Part shown: positions 22,845 to 32,590 of the stretch, one piece after another
How the letters are laid out: every line of letters starts with the position of its first letter
Numbering within the stretch: position 1 is the first letter of the stretch
DNA from: Prostheceraeus crozeri
Taxonomy: Eukaryota; Platyhelminthes; Polycladida; Euryleptidae
Reading direction: 5' to 3'
Assembly (NCBI GenBank): GCA_907163375.1
Contig: CAJQUW010012510.1
Span: 255,501 to 319,500, forward strand
DNA: 64,000 nt
Notes under the pieces: model-generated
What the model was told of the DNA's origin: nothing
The model's database searches: none
Seen by the model: the letters and a program-made list of their open reading frames with translations, nothing else
Made by a program: the position numbers and the translations under genes

Positions 22845-23440
22845 TGATCTATCAGCCAGTAAATTCATTGGTTTACCGTTATCTAGAATGACCAGCGTGT
22901 AATGCAGGAAAGAGTTCAAGGTCACGGATTATGATTTCTCGTTAACACACATTGCTGTAGATTTCACATTAGAGACAAGGTCACTGCAACATCTTCTGCA
23001 CGGAGTCTTCCTTCTCTTGAAGATCAATTCATTCTGACAGCTACTGTCTGCCGCCTCACACACACACTTGCGAAGCCTGTACACCATGCTAAAATCTTGT
23101 TCTCAGCTATATAATCTGAATCTTTTCGTTCTTGATCTGATACAATTCTGAAACATATGTAGTGATAAGCAAGTAAAATGATTTTCAGTCTGATGGAATA
23201 ATTCCGCTTATTTTATTTGTACTTCAGTTATATATATTATGCTAAATGAATTTACTCTTTAGATGTTACCAGTGAGAGAAGAAAGTTTAGAAGTGGTTCT
23301 CCCGAATTTTGTTTTCTTGTGCACCATTTGTAGTACAATAATCAATATCATTTTTGATTTGCGTTGTCCTCAGAAGTCAATTTTAGTTTGCATTTGTTGC
23401 ACGTTTGACTTTGATTGAAAAATGGATCTAGTAATAACAT

Positions 23441-23588
23441 GAATATCTAAAGAGAATGACACCAACCAATAAAAGACACCAACACCCTTGCTGATTCCCC
23501 GGCCGCACTCGCCAGACCAAGGAATCGAACCGAAGTCCGCGGTGGAAACGAGCTCGCACCTTCTTCACTAGATCACGCTGACGGTACA
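23441..23588 (-). mobile_element. SINE family 4 (tRNA-derived), left arm of an inverted pair
   Basis: On the minus strand it begins with GTACCGTCAGCGTGATCTAG (A-box-like) and GAAGAAGGTGCGAGCTCG. It continues to a near-consensus B-box GGTTCGATTCC and a tail with GTCATTCTCTTTAGATATTC. Confidence 0.65.
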
Positions 23589-23710
23589 AAAGGAATGCGG
23601 ATGAAGGCAGAGGTCATCTCTGAGTGGTATCGACAGCTTATTGTCCTATTATTATTGACAGAGTGCTACCAGCATTCATATTGTAGCGAGACAACATGCC
23701 AGCTTGTACT

Positions 23711-23862
23711 GTACTGTCAGCATGGCCCAGTGAAGAAGGTGCGAGCTCGTCTCCACCGCGGACTTCCGTTCGATTCCTTGGTCAAGCGAGTGCGGTCGGG
23801 TAATCAACAAGGATGTTGCTCTCTTTTATTGACATAATAATTGTCATTCTCTTTAGATATTC
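23711..23862 (+). mobile_element. SINE family 4 (tRNA-derived), right arm of an inverted pair
   Basis: The plus strand shows CAGCATGGCCCAGTGAAGAA as A-box region, CCGTTCGATTCCTTGGTC as B-box region, and a tail ending TTTAGATATTC. It is about 85-90% similar by eye to the inverted copy at 23441-23588, with heads facing each other across a 122-bp spacer. AATAAC occurs just outside both ends, so the pair may instead be one fold-back unit. Confidence 0.65.
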
Positions 23863-25322
23863 AATAACTGCGACAGACCTTTGTTGCAAATAATAACTTG
23901 CTCAGCTTTTTAATACTGAACAAGTGCAACGCATTTAGGAGATGTGCGATGCAACAATTGCAATAATGAGTGTTCGAAAGTTGTTTTCAGACGCGATTTT
24001 CACCATTATCGCAGTTGGTGTGACTAATACACAGAAACGTGCTGATAGAAGGAATTTTTCAATGATAGTGAAATTATCCGATTTACAGCTCAGTGTCTTG
24101 CACATTGATTTCCGAGCTATTTTTCGTATTTGATTGAAGACTACTCGAGATGATGATTTGTTGTATAATTGTTTCAACTATCACAGTCATTCATGCTTTT
24201 TCGCACATATATCATAGCAGCTAGCAAGCATCATCGACTGAATTATGCTCAAAATATTGACAACATGATGACAGGCTCCAATTTTATCATAATGCCTTCT
24301 GGTAGCAACTTAATTCAAGCAACAAATTCTCTAGATTGTTCTTTTATCAATAATTTTGCAGCTTTTGTCATCTAGTGTTGAAATATGTGCACGAGTACTA
24401 ATCTACAGCATTTTTAAGTGTCAGAAAATAACAAAAAGTGACTGATTTTATTTTTTCAAATAGTGCCTCACGATCGAGCATTTTTGATTAGATGATCAAT
24501 CTCAGTTGGAACTAGCTTGATACATCTGCTTTGTTACTTTATGATCAATCTCGACTGTGGCTCAACAGTTAACGTAGGGAAAGTGAACCAAAACACCAAT
24601 CTCTTCCGGAAAATCAAATGCCAAAACATTCGTAAAAACACCATCTGACAAGTTTCACGCTTATTGTGGTAGTTCACTGTCATTGCTGAGATTTAAGATA
24701 CGGATCTATATTTCATTCGATCAGTGTTTTATCTCAATAACAACAAGTCATCAAGTGCCTAGGCGCAAGAATCTTCCTGTTAACGATTACGTCATCATTA
24801 TGCATATTATTCTGACTTTTCACTTTTCGGGAGAGATAGATGTTTTTGCTCATAGTCAGTTTTTCGTCCACCCTCAGATTTACAGAATTATAAAGGTTTT
24901 GAAGAATTCTTGAGACCTTGTTAATGACGCACAAACATAGATGTTCATTAGAATCAGATAATCCTCAGACATTTACTACATGCTTTTAATTTCACAGCTG
25001 GTAGATTCTTGTGGATATTGGGAATTTCTTTTCCGTTCTCTGATTATTACTGATAGATATAGTTACTGAATAGTTTTGCTTTTCAGTAGCACGATGTACG
25101 ATGCCGTAATTATCTCCACACACCTAAAAACATTCCATTTATGCCAATAACTAGCTATGTAAATCTATCCCTTTTCATCAAAAGTATCATTTTCTTTGTT
25201 TCGTTTGTGATTCTGCCGTGTTTTCATCACGCTATTTTCGAAGAACCAGAACTTTGATAAGAGAAATGTAACATCATTGTATGAACATCAAATAATAATC
25301 TTCTTATTCCATCAATTTTCAG
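23863..25322. other. Intron sequence without recognised features
   Basis: AT-rich; no exon or repeat recognised before the acceptor CAATTTTCAG at 25322. Confidence 0.4.
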
Positions 25323-25506
25323 TTTGGCAACTCTGGGATCGAGTCTGGACTTTAGCAATGAAATCGGAAATACTGAGAAAGCTGTCGTAGAAACCAACTC
25401 TCCAGAATTGTCTCTCAGTGGAGACAGTTTCCAATCCGAAGGCAGTGAAGATGCTGGAGAGCTGACAGTCCTTGAGTTGCTGCAGATGGAAGAGAAGAAG
25501 AGAAAG
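25323..25506 (+). CDS. Predicted internal exon, acidic, probably of the FAM135-like gene
   Basis: The acceptor is ATCAATTTTCAG at 25322 and the donor is AAAG|GTAAGA at 25506/25507, both strong. One base completes a Ser codon with the upstream exon, then 61 codons: LATLGSSLDFSNEIGNTE, VVETNSPELSLSGDSFQSE and GELTVLELLQMEEKKRK. It ends in phase 0, matching the phase-0 start at 49042. Acidic, Ser-rich N-terminal half and a charged, potentially helical C-terminal half (ELTVLELLQMEEKKRK). No domain is recognised. Assignment to the FAM135-like gene comes from splice quality, strand and two-sided phase agreement. Confidence 0.7.
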
Positions 25507-25700
25507 GTAAGAGAGCGGAATTTCATGTTTTGTCATGCAAAATTGATGTTTTATATGATAGCGTATATGTGTAGTCAAAATGAAATATGGAAAGATTGAA
25601 GCTGCATGTATTTAGAAATTATTCTGTTGCTGACGGTTGGCATACAACAACTAACATGAGCAATTAAATAAACGATACATCAAAGTGCTATGCAAAAGAA

Positions 25701-25778
25701 GTGCGGCTGGCAGGATTCGAACCTACGACCAAGGTTAACTAGACCTGTGCTCTACCAACCGAGCTACGAGCCACCTAC
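25701..25778 (-). tRNA. tRNA-like sequence, possible tRNA-Thr(AGT) pseudogene
   Basis: Reverse complement has a good D arm (TAGCTCGGTTGGTAGAGC), an anticodon arm with loop CTAGTTA (anticodon AGT), and a T arm GTAGGTTCGAATCCTGC. A-box and B-box promoters are intact. The acceptor stem (GTGGCT/AGCCGC) pairs only if one extra base is allowed before T8-A9, and the first anticodon pair mismatches, so it is probably a pseudogene or the head of a tRNA-derived repeat. Confidence 0.45.
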
Positions 25779-25799
25779 GCGACTCTGTCAATTGGCAGG

Positions 25800-26587
25800 A
25801 TCAAAACCTCACCACCACACATCAGTTGTCAAGGCAATAATTATCAATGAATAAATGACACGTCACAATTGTGACCGCCAACATTAAGGCAAGTAGCGGG
25901 GATCGATTGTCTACCAAAGCATCTTAAGCCATGAAGAAACCAACAAGAAATTGTAATGGATGATTGAAGGACGGAAATGAAAGTCTATCCATATTTTATT
26001 GCTGACAGTAGTACCGAACTTACATCTTTCTAAGTTTTAATAGTGCTAAGATTGAAAAATTAGTGCCGTGTTAATTCACCGAGTCGTCCATCATATGCAA
26101 AAATCACGGAGAACTAAACTCCTAGAAAATCCCGGAGTACTCAGAGATTAATGTCTAATTATACATTTTTTGATGACAAAATTTATCAAGATTTTCCGAA
26201 GAGTCCTTTATCGTTTTACTTCTTGTCAGGAAAGAATTCTCTATACGATAACATAGCGGTCGTTATTTCCAGAATCGAACTCGTGCTTAGATAGAGCTAC
26301 AGATTCCAGTATGCTGTTATAATTAACCGTTTTGTTGCTAGACCGGTATACCAACATATTATTATTATATCAACTATTTTCAACCATATCATGTTGTAAT
26401 CAAAATTAGAGGTTGATGTCGGTTTAAGGAGAAAACATTTTTCCATCCTTCCATCAAAATTTAAGATGACGAAGTGTTTTCATCCAAGAGGCCACAATTT
26501 GCTTAATGAAAAAATTAATTGGTAGATATAAAATGAATGAAAAGGAGTGAACATTTTATAGCAAAGGAAAGAATTTCGAGAATGTTG
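25800..26587. other. Intron sequence without recognised features
   Basis: No exon or repeat boundary recognised. Confidence 0.4.
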
Positions 26588-26745
26588 TCGGCACTGTGGC
26601 TTTGTGGTAGAGTGCCCGCTCAGTGTCCGGCAGACCTGGGTTCAAACCTTAACGGGTGAAGCCAAAGACTTATAAAATAGGTGCACTACGTTCTTGTTAA
26701 ACACTCACAAAATGAAGACTGATCGCCTAATGTGCTTTCGAATGT
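26588..26745 (+). mobile_element. SINE family 3 (tRNA-derived)
   Basis: The head TGGCTTTGTGGTAGAGTG (A-box) and CTGGGTTCAAACC (B-box) is followed by AAGACTTATAAAATAGGTGC, a T-rich body and ACACTCACAAAATG. Same family as the minus-strand copies at 32378 and 44527, which are longer. Confidence 0.8.
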
Positions 26746-27606
26746 AGGCCTAAATGAGATTTATTTATTTTAATTTTTGAAAAGGTTCTATTACAGCAGT
26801 TTCCCTTCGTTTTGTGCTTTTTAATTGATCGCTCCATAATGCAGATTGACATAGTTGTGCATTTCTACTAACGGTTTTTTAAACAAAGGCTCAGCAAGAT
26901 ATACATGCCTCTTCACAATGTCAATTAGACACAGCATACCTATTTTAGTAGTAGTGCTACGAGTCCAACATCGCATTAGGACCTACGCGCTATGACAATC
27001 AACGTATCAGCCACTATGTCTTTCGACATAAAATATTGCAGCATTTTAATATCTTCTAAATCTGTGAAGGTTTACTGTCATGATATGAAAAATGTCGCAC
27101 GGCAATATTCTTTATCCTGCCCCTCCGAGAAGGCAAGATAAATTTTTATAGAAATAGAGTTGTAAACTCATAATCACATTTGTCCGTGGACATTTGCCGT
27201 AGATTTAGAAGATGTGATATTGTATGAACCCAGCAGGCAAGAAAATCGTAGAAATGCTCGTCCGCTTCGCGGCCTGGAATGTGTACATTTTGTAGCCCTT
27301 CTGACTTCATAGATTGCCTATTATCTGTTATCGTGATAACACATTCTAAGATAAAATTATATTATTAGCCGCGCCACGAAGCGTTCGATATCCAATCTAA
27401 ATCCTTCATAATTTTTCTCAAGCCACTTCATGAGGTAGTAGCAGAGGTGATGACTAGCAGGTTATGTTCAAGTTCTTGATTTCTCAGGAATTTCCTGATA
27501 TCAATATGAAACGGAAATGACTGTGTCGGATGACATAGAGCAACGTTGTTTAATTGTCTTATGATTGCAGGTTTTCAGTTTCGTTTACGGATCCAAAATG
27601 TGGTTT

Positions 27607-27798
27607 TCTTGGCATCGTGGTTAAGTGGTTTGCTTAGCGATCTTTCGATCTAGAAGTTGAGCCCCGAGAGTGTCATTGTAGTTCGACAAGAAGGCATTCG
27701 GACTGAAAGCATCACAGCGCGTCAGAAAGTCGGCACCATTCAACCCCCTCCCGACCCCTATGGAGGGTAGTGACGTTGACTAAAGGTTCACTTTTTTC
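27607..27798 (+). mobile_element. SINE family 1, diverged copy
   Basis: TGGCATCGTGGTTAAGTGG and AGAAGTTGAGCCCCGAGAG correspond to the A- and B-box regions. AGAAGGCATTCGGACTGAAA and CCCCTATGGAGGGTAGTGAC match the body. More diverged than the 12228 and 49896 copies. Confidence 0.75.
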
Positions 27799-28439
27799 AT
27801 TTCATCCACTGCAAGGAAGTTTGATATGAAATCATATAAATAAGCTGCGCTGTATCTTGCACATTAGAAAAGACTCACAGCCCACACATTATCAAAATGG
27901 AGAACAGAAATGGCGTTTTTTATCTTTCCTCGTAAAGTACATGTAATTGTTGATATTTGTTATTGGTTAAACTGTTTCGTATTTGGGCGAAATTTTCAGG
28001 TTAATGATCTACGGACGTCTCTGATCATATACATTATGAAGGAGCCTAGAGAGAAATGAATCTAAAAAAATCATCCTAAAAATGCACAACACTGCCCATC
28101 AAGCCGCCACATCTACAAATTTCGGTAATGCTGAACTGCTGTACATGATAAAATTATGATTTTTGATCAATATAAGATTTTGCGAGGAACTTCTATGAAA
28201 TTTGATGGGAAGAACCAAGCAATTGAAATCAAAACGTGGTCGCCATGCTGTCTTAAGGAAAAAGGTTTGCCTAATTCTTGGGGGGTATTTATTGGTGATA
28301 CTTGCAGCTATTGCTCAATTCCGATGCCGGTTGATGAAGCGGTGTACTGTAACCGCTGCTACATTTTTTTGCAGAATCTTCAGCCCTAGCACAACCGTGA
28401 GCCATGAACGAAGCTAGGGGTTTCTCAATAAGTAATTAA

Positions 28440-29075
28440 TTGTATTATTTTTAATAAAGAAAAGAATAAAAAACAGATCTTCTAATCTAATTAAGCTGTC
28501 CCCATTAGAGACCTGGTCGCTCGCCTCTTGAAAGTATCAAGATTATATTGGTCAGGGAAAGTGGTCTGGGGAAGCTGATTTCAAAGCTGTTCCGTGCGAA
28601 CAAAGAAGCTTTCCGAGCTGCTCACAGTAAGTACGCGTTTTAAGCTCACATGATGGCATATGAGTGCATTAGCTCTGCGTGTGCTTCTGGAGAAGATCTT
28701 AGGTTTGGGTACGCACTCACTTGCTGCAGAGCTGCTTCTACCGAAATAGTATCTGTAGAAGAGACTGAATGAAGCAACATACCGTCTGACGAAGAGCGGC
28801 TGCAACTTGTTAGCAAATTTTTCACCCATCAGGTTCTTGACACGTTTCTCAACCCGTTCAAGGAGGTTAAAGTGTTTGTGGAGCACCGGCCCGCAGATGA
28901 CAACAATACTCCATCAGAGGACGGATAGCGGACTTGTAAAGATGGCAGGCAGTCTGTGGTGGAAGATAGCTGCTGGCACGATAGAGAGACTATCAATGCG
29001 TTGAGCTGCCTGCTTGCTGATGGACAGGATGTACGTATCCATGACAACGGTTGCACAGCTAATCCGACTACATAG
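28440..29075 (-). mobile_element. 5'-truncated LINE, reverse-transcriptase C-terminal region
   Basis: On the minus strand 28960-28890 reads HLYKSAIRPLMEYCCHL and then GAPQTL. From 28886 another frame reads FNLLERVEKRVKNLMG, KLQPLFVRRYVASFSLFYRY and SFFVRTEQL. This is the conserved LYKSxIRPxMEYC...LLERVQKRA...RRxVASLSLFYRY series of CR1/Jockey-like LINEs. At least one frameshift and a stop disrupt it. It ends downstream in an A-rich (minus T-rich) 3' region near 28440. Confidence 0.85.
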
Positions 29076-29799
29076 CACGCATGTATTTTTGACAGTATTT
29101 AAACGTCAATCAAATTTAGGTTAGCTAGAAAATATGCAATGATAGTGAATTCATAATTAATTGAGTTTTAAACTGACTTCAATTCGTCCAACTGAAATGT
29201 CAACTTCTGGAGATGTGTTTGAGTAAATGTTGTCTGATAATTGGAAAGATTGATCTTGAGTTTAAAACAATCTAGTGCTGAAGAGACAAAATAATTGGAT
29301 GACGAACGTAAAGTCAAAGTAATATGGAACAGCTACTCGATCGGTGCAGAGCAAAACATGAATTCATCCGAATTAATCGAATGATGTTACTCGTGTAGAC
29401 ACAGATATTATATTGAGACACGAAAATCATTGACTTCAAGGAAAAATACGAAACTGACGAGAGCTCGTCTATCTCATCACAGTGGGGTCTTTAGTCAGCA
29501 TCGGAGATGTCCTGAAAGTGAGAATCATCTTCCTGCTCACGTCCTTAGAAGTCGTTGATCAGGCTGAGTGATCGACTAATTTGATGCGTTTCTCGATTAG
29601 TTTTCGTGTTTTCAGATCTCATGATAATGGGCTCGAAACTACCTGAAATCCAAATGTTTCATTATGATGCGCGACAGGAAGACTTTTAATCGAAATTTGT
29701 CATGCAGTGCGATAAGCGAGGATGAGCAGGTAATTAGAGAAATTTCACCTGCATTGTTTTTGCTATTAGTCTCTTCATCAGCTGAAGCAGTGGAAAGTG

Positions 29800-29966
29800 A
29801 TGAATGACTTTACTGAAGGCTTGGACGGTGCTGACATAGTCGGACTTTCATCTGGAGCGCTGTGATCTTTTAGTTCGGATGCCCTTTAATGACACTTTCG
29901 GGGCTCGACCTCTCGACCAAAAGATCGCTAGTCCAAGCACTTAACCACTATGCCACGGAGACCACG
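29800..29966 (-). mobile_element. SINE family 1 copy with target-site duplication
   Basis: GAAGCAGTGGAAAGTG at 29784-29799 and GAAGCAGTGGAGAGTG at 29967-29982 flank the copy (16 bp, one mismatch). Head on the right (CACGGAGACCAC); the body is shortened relative to other copies. Confidence 0.88.
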
Positions 29967-30171
29967 GAAGCAGTGGAGAGTGGCATTTCATAATGAGCTG
30001 ACTGGCATGAATTGACAGATGATAGATTAGCTCAGTCTGGAAAGCGATCAGGCAAAAGCTTCACGTTGAGATAACTTGTGATCATTGCTGATCGCCTTTA
30101 TGACTTTTCAATAATTGACGAAAGATTTCACAACTGTTATAAAGTTGCGCCACTAGACGTGGATGGGTATG

Positions 30172-30349
30172 AAGCTTTTGCAGCTTAACGTCACCACTGG
30201 GGGCTGTGACGTGCTGACACTATAGAAATAGAGCGGTATGATACTTTTAGTTCGGATGCTCTTTATGTTGACATCGAACTTCAAATGACACTCGGAACTC
30301 GACCTCTAACGAAAAGATCCCCAGGCGAAGCACATAGTCACTGTGCCGC
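30172..30349 (-). mobile_element. SINE family 1, diverged copy with target-site duplication
   Basis: GGATGGGTATG occurs at 30161-30171 and 30350-30360, a perfect 11-bp duplication. The body keeps GTGCTGACACTATAG, ACTTTTAGTTCGGATGC and CGACCTCTAACGAAAAGATC. Confidence 0.85.
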
Positions 30350-30690
30350 GGATGGGTATGCTAAATAGAAAAGTTTTATGATCCTTTTAATTATTCATAT
30401 TAACCATTCCTCATAAGGATGGAATTCATGGCGTAATTTTCTTGAAGTGCATTTCATGAAGTTGGCAGACATATTCTATACTGCTAACAGAACTGCGCGA
30501 ATGTCATTTCCATCGAATAATTAATTCGAATAGATTTTTCTCCATTACACATTGAATTCAAACATTTGAGCTGAGTATAAGTTAACTTCATTTTCAAATT
30601 CGTAAACACTTAATGCTTAATCATGATTATAGGTTTTCCAATCCATTTTCATATTTTACAAGTTCTATTTGATCTTCACTGATAATGCCA

Positions 30691-31372
30691 AATTCTATTT
30701 CGTCCTCTATGGTACAACCAGTCGAATAGCAGATTCATCGGCGTCATAACAAATTCTATTTCGTCCTCTATGGTGCAATCAGTCGAATAGCAGATTCATC
30801 GGCGTCATAGCAAATTCTATTTCGTCCTCTATGGTGCAATCAGTCGAATAGCAGATTCATCGACGTCATAGCAAATTCTATTTCGTCCTCTATGGTACAA
30901 TCAGTCGAATAGCAGATTCATCGACGTCATAGCAAATTCTATTTCGTCCTCTATGGTGCAATCAGTCGAATAGCAGATTCATCGACGTCATAACAAATTC
31001 TATTTCGTCCTCTATGGTGCAATCAGTCGAATAGCAGATTCATCGGCGTCATAACAAATTCTATTTCGTCCTCTATGGTGCAACCAGTCGAATAGCAGAT
31101 TCATCGGCGTCATAACAAATTCTATTTCGTCCTCTATGGTACAACCAGTCGAATAGCAGATTCATCGACGTCATAACAAATTCTATTTCGTCCTTTATGG
31201 TGCAATCAGTCGAATAGCAGATTCATCGGCGTCATAACAAATTCTATTTCGTCCTTTATGATGCAATCAGTCGAATAGCAGATTCATCGGCGTCATAACA
31301 AATTCTATTTCGTCCTCTATGGTGCAATCAGTCGAATAGCAGATTCATCGGCGTCATAACAAATTCTATTTC
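30691..31372. repeat. 61-bp minisatellite, 11 units plus a partial
   Basis: AATTCTATTTCGTC starts units at 30691, 30752, 30813, 30874, 30935, 30996, 31057, 31118, 31179, 31240 and 31301, with a 12-bp partial at 31362. The period is exactly 61 with no indels, and differences are single-base (GGCGTCAT/GACGTCAT, GCAATC/ACAACC). Because 61 is not a multiple of three and frames are closed, it is non-coding. Each unit carries a CG(A/G)CGTCAT word close to a cAMP-response element. Confidence 0.97.
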
Positions 31373-31555
31373 ATTTGGTCTCGCATACTGTAGACATAAT
31401 ACCCATATATAGACAAATGAGTATGTCATTGCCACATTTGGATATCATGATCCGATTTTCATCAGTCCTCAGCTGATCATTGATACAAAACTAACATCGT
31501 CGTTACAACAGAATTTCACTAACTGACTGACTGACAGAGATTAGGTAGGGCATGC

Positions 31556-32010
31556 GAGGAGGATCGCGAATATATCTTAGATACCAAACGACAAGCAGGT
31601 AGGTCGATCATACAGAAGTATAGACGTGATGGGACCGTCGCATCATCTCCAAAAGGAGGACGGACCTATGGCAAGATGGACGATGAATTGCGACGGGCAG
31701 TCATGAGTTACGTCGATGAAAAGTCAATGATTACTTTGAAAGAAATAGAACGCTGGCACATGATTATCCTATGAAACCACATGTCAGTATTCAGACCATA
31801 GCCAATACATTTAATGGAGCCTTGTACACCATCAAGAAATTACAGAGTGTCCCGATACAGTGGAATTCTCCAGACATCAAATTATCTCATGGAGTGGATG
31901 ACCGAATACGGGATGCAGCTTCATCTACTGTATCTAGATAAAACCGGATTTGATATGTGGACGGCGCGAACTCGAGGAAGGTCCCGAGGTGGCTTACCAG
32001 CTATTTGACG
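31556..32010 (+). pseudogene. Tc1/mariner-superfamily transposase relic
   Basis: The first block (31556-31772) reads EEDREYILDTKRQAGRSIIQ, KYRRDGTVASSPKGGRTYG and VDEKSMITLKEIER, a helix-turn-helix DNA-binding region of the IS630/Tc1 type. A later block in another frame (about 31887-32008) reads YMEWMTEYG-like sequence, HLLYLDKTGFDMWTARTRGR and SRGG, matching the first catalytic block (xxYLDETGFNxWTxRTRGRS...), where the conserved Glu after Asp is Lys. Frameshifts separate the blocks and the C-terminal catalytic region is missing. The 61-bp minisatellite ends about 180 bp upstream. Confidence 0.82.
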
Positions 32011-32377
32011 TTGAAAGTCAAAGGTTGAATAGTCTTACGTATATTTCACTAAACACTTGTACAATTTCATTATAAAAAATTAAATGATATTATAACCGAT
32101 TATAGATCCAAGAGGATATGAAGAGGAGAAATGTTGCCAAGGAGTTGCCTACAAGCAGAGATAAATGGAGAAGAAAAACAGTGAAAGGACTGGCCAACCT
32201 CCGCTAGCGGGCAACTTGTGCCAGTATAATGAAACGGATTCATGATTTGTAGAGGAATATATAAATCGTAACAGAGGATCAATAAGGATCATTATCCATC
32301 AATCTGCGTAGCAAAGGCAGACTGAAATTCAATTTTACATTGAAGGATTTCCTCGATATGGGGATATTGTGAATAAA

Positions 32378-32590
32378 TAATAAATGAACCTTTTTTGTAC
32401 TCGGAAGCACATAAGGCACGGAGCCTCTCTTCCATGTGGCCGGGTTGTCATTTATCTGCTCTCTTTCTTTTTGTGTTAAGTGTTTAGGAAGAATGCAGAG
32501 TGTACCTACTTTAAAAGTCTTAGGTTTGACCCAAGATCTCACGGACACAGAGCGAGCACTCTACCACAAGGCCACAGCGCCGGTACTAGG
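32378..32590 (-). mobile_element. SINE family 3, full-length-like
   Basis: Head at right: GGCGCTGTGGCCTTGTGGTA (A-box) and CTTGGGTCAAACC (B-box). The body carries AAGACTTTTAAAGTAGGTAC, and the tail GTGCTTCCGAGTACAAAAAA is at the left. Very similar to 44527-44746. Confidence 0.88.

Noticed and set aside
28156-28417. Overlapping frames with Cys-rich GDTCSYCSIPMPVDEAVYCN
   Set aside because: Looks like a zinc knuckle at first sight, but no spacing matches a known finger and no splice sites fit.
30691-31372. CRISPR array
   Set aside because: Units are contiguous 61-bp tandem copies without unique spacers, in a eukaryotic context.
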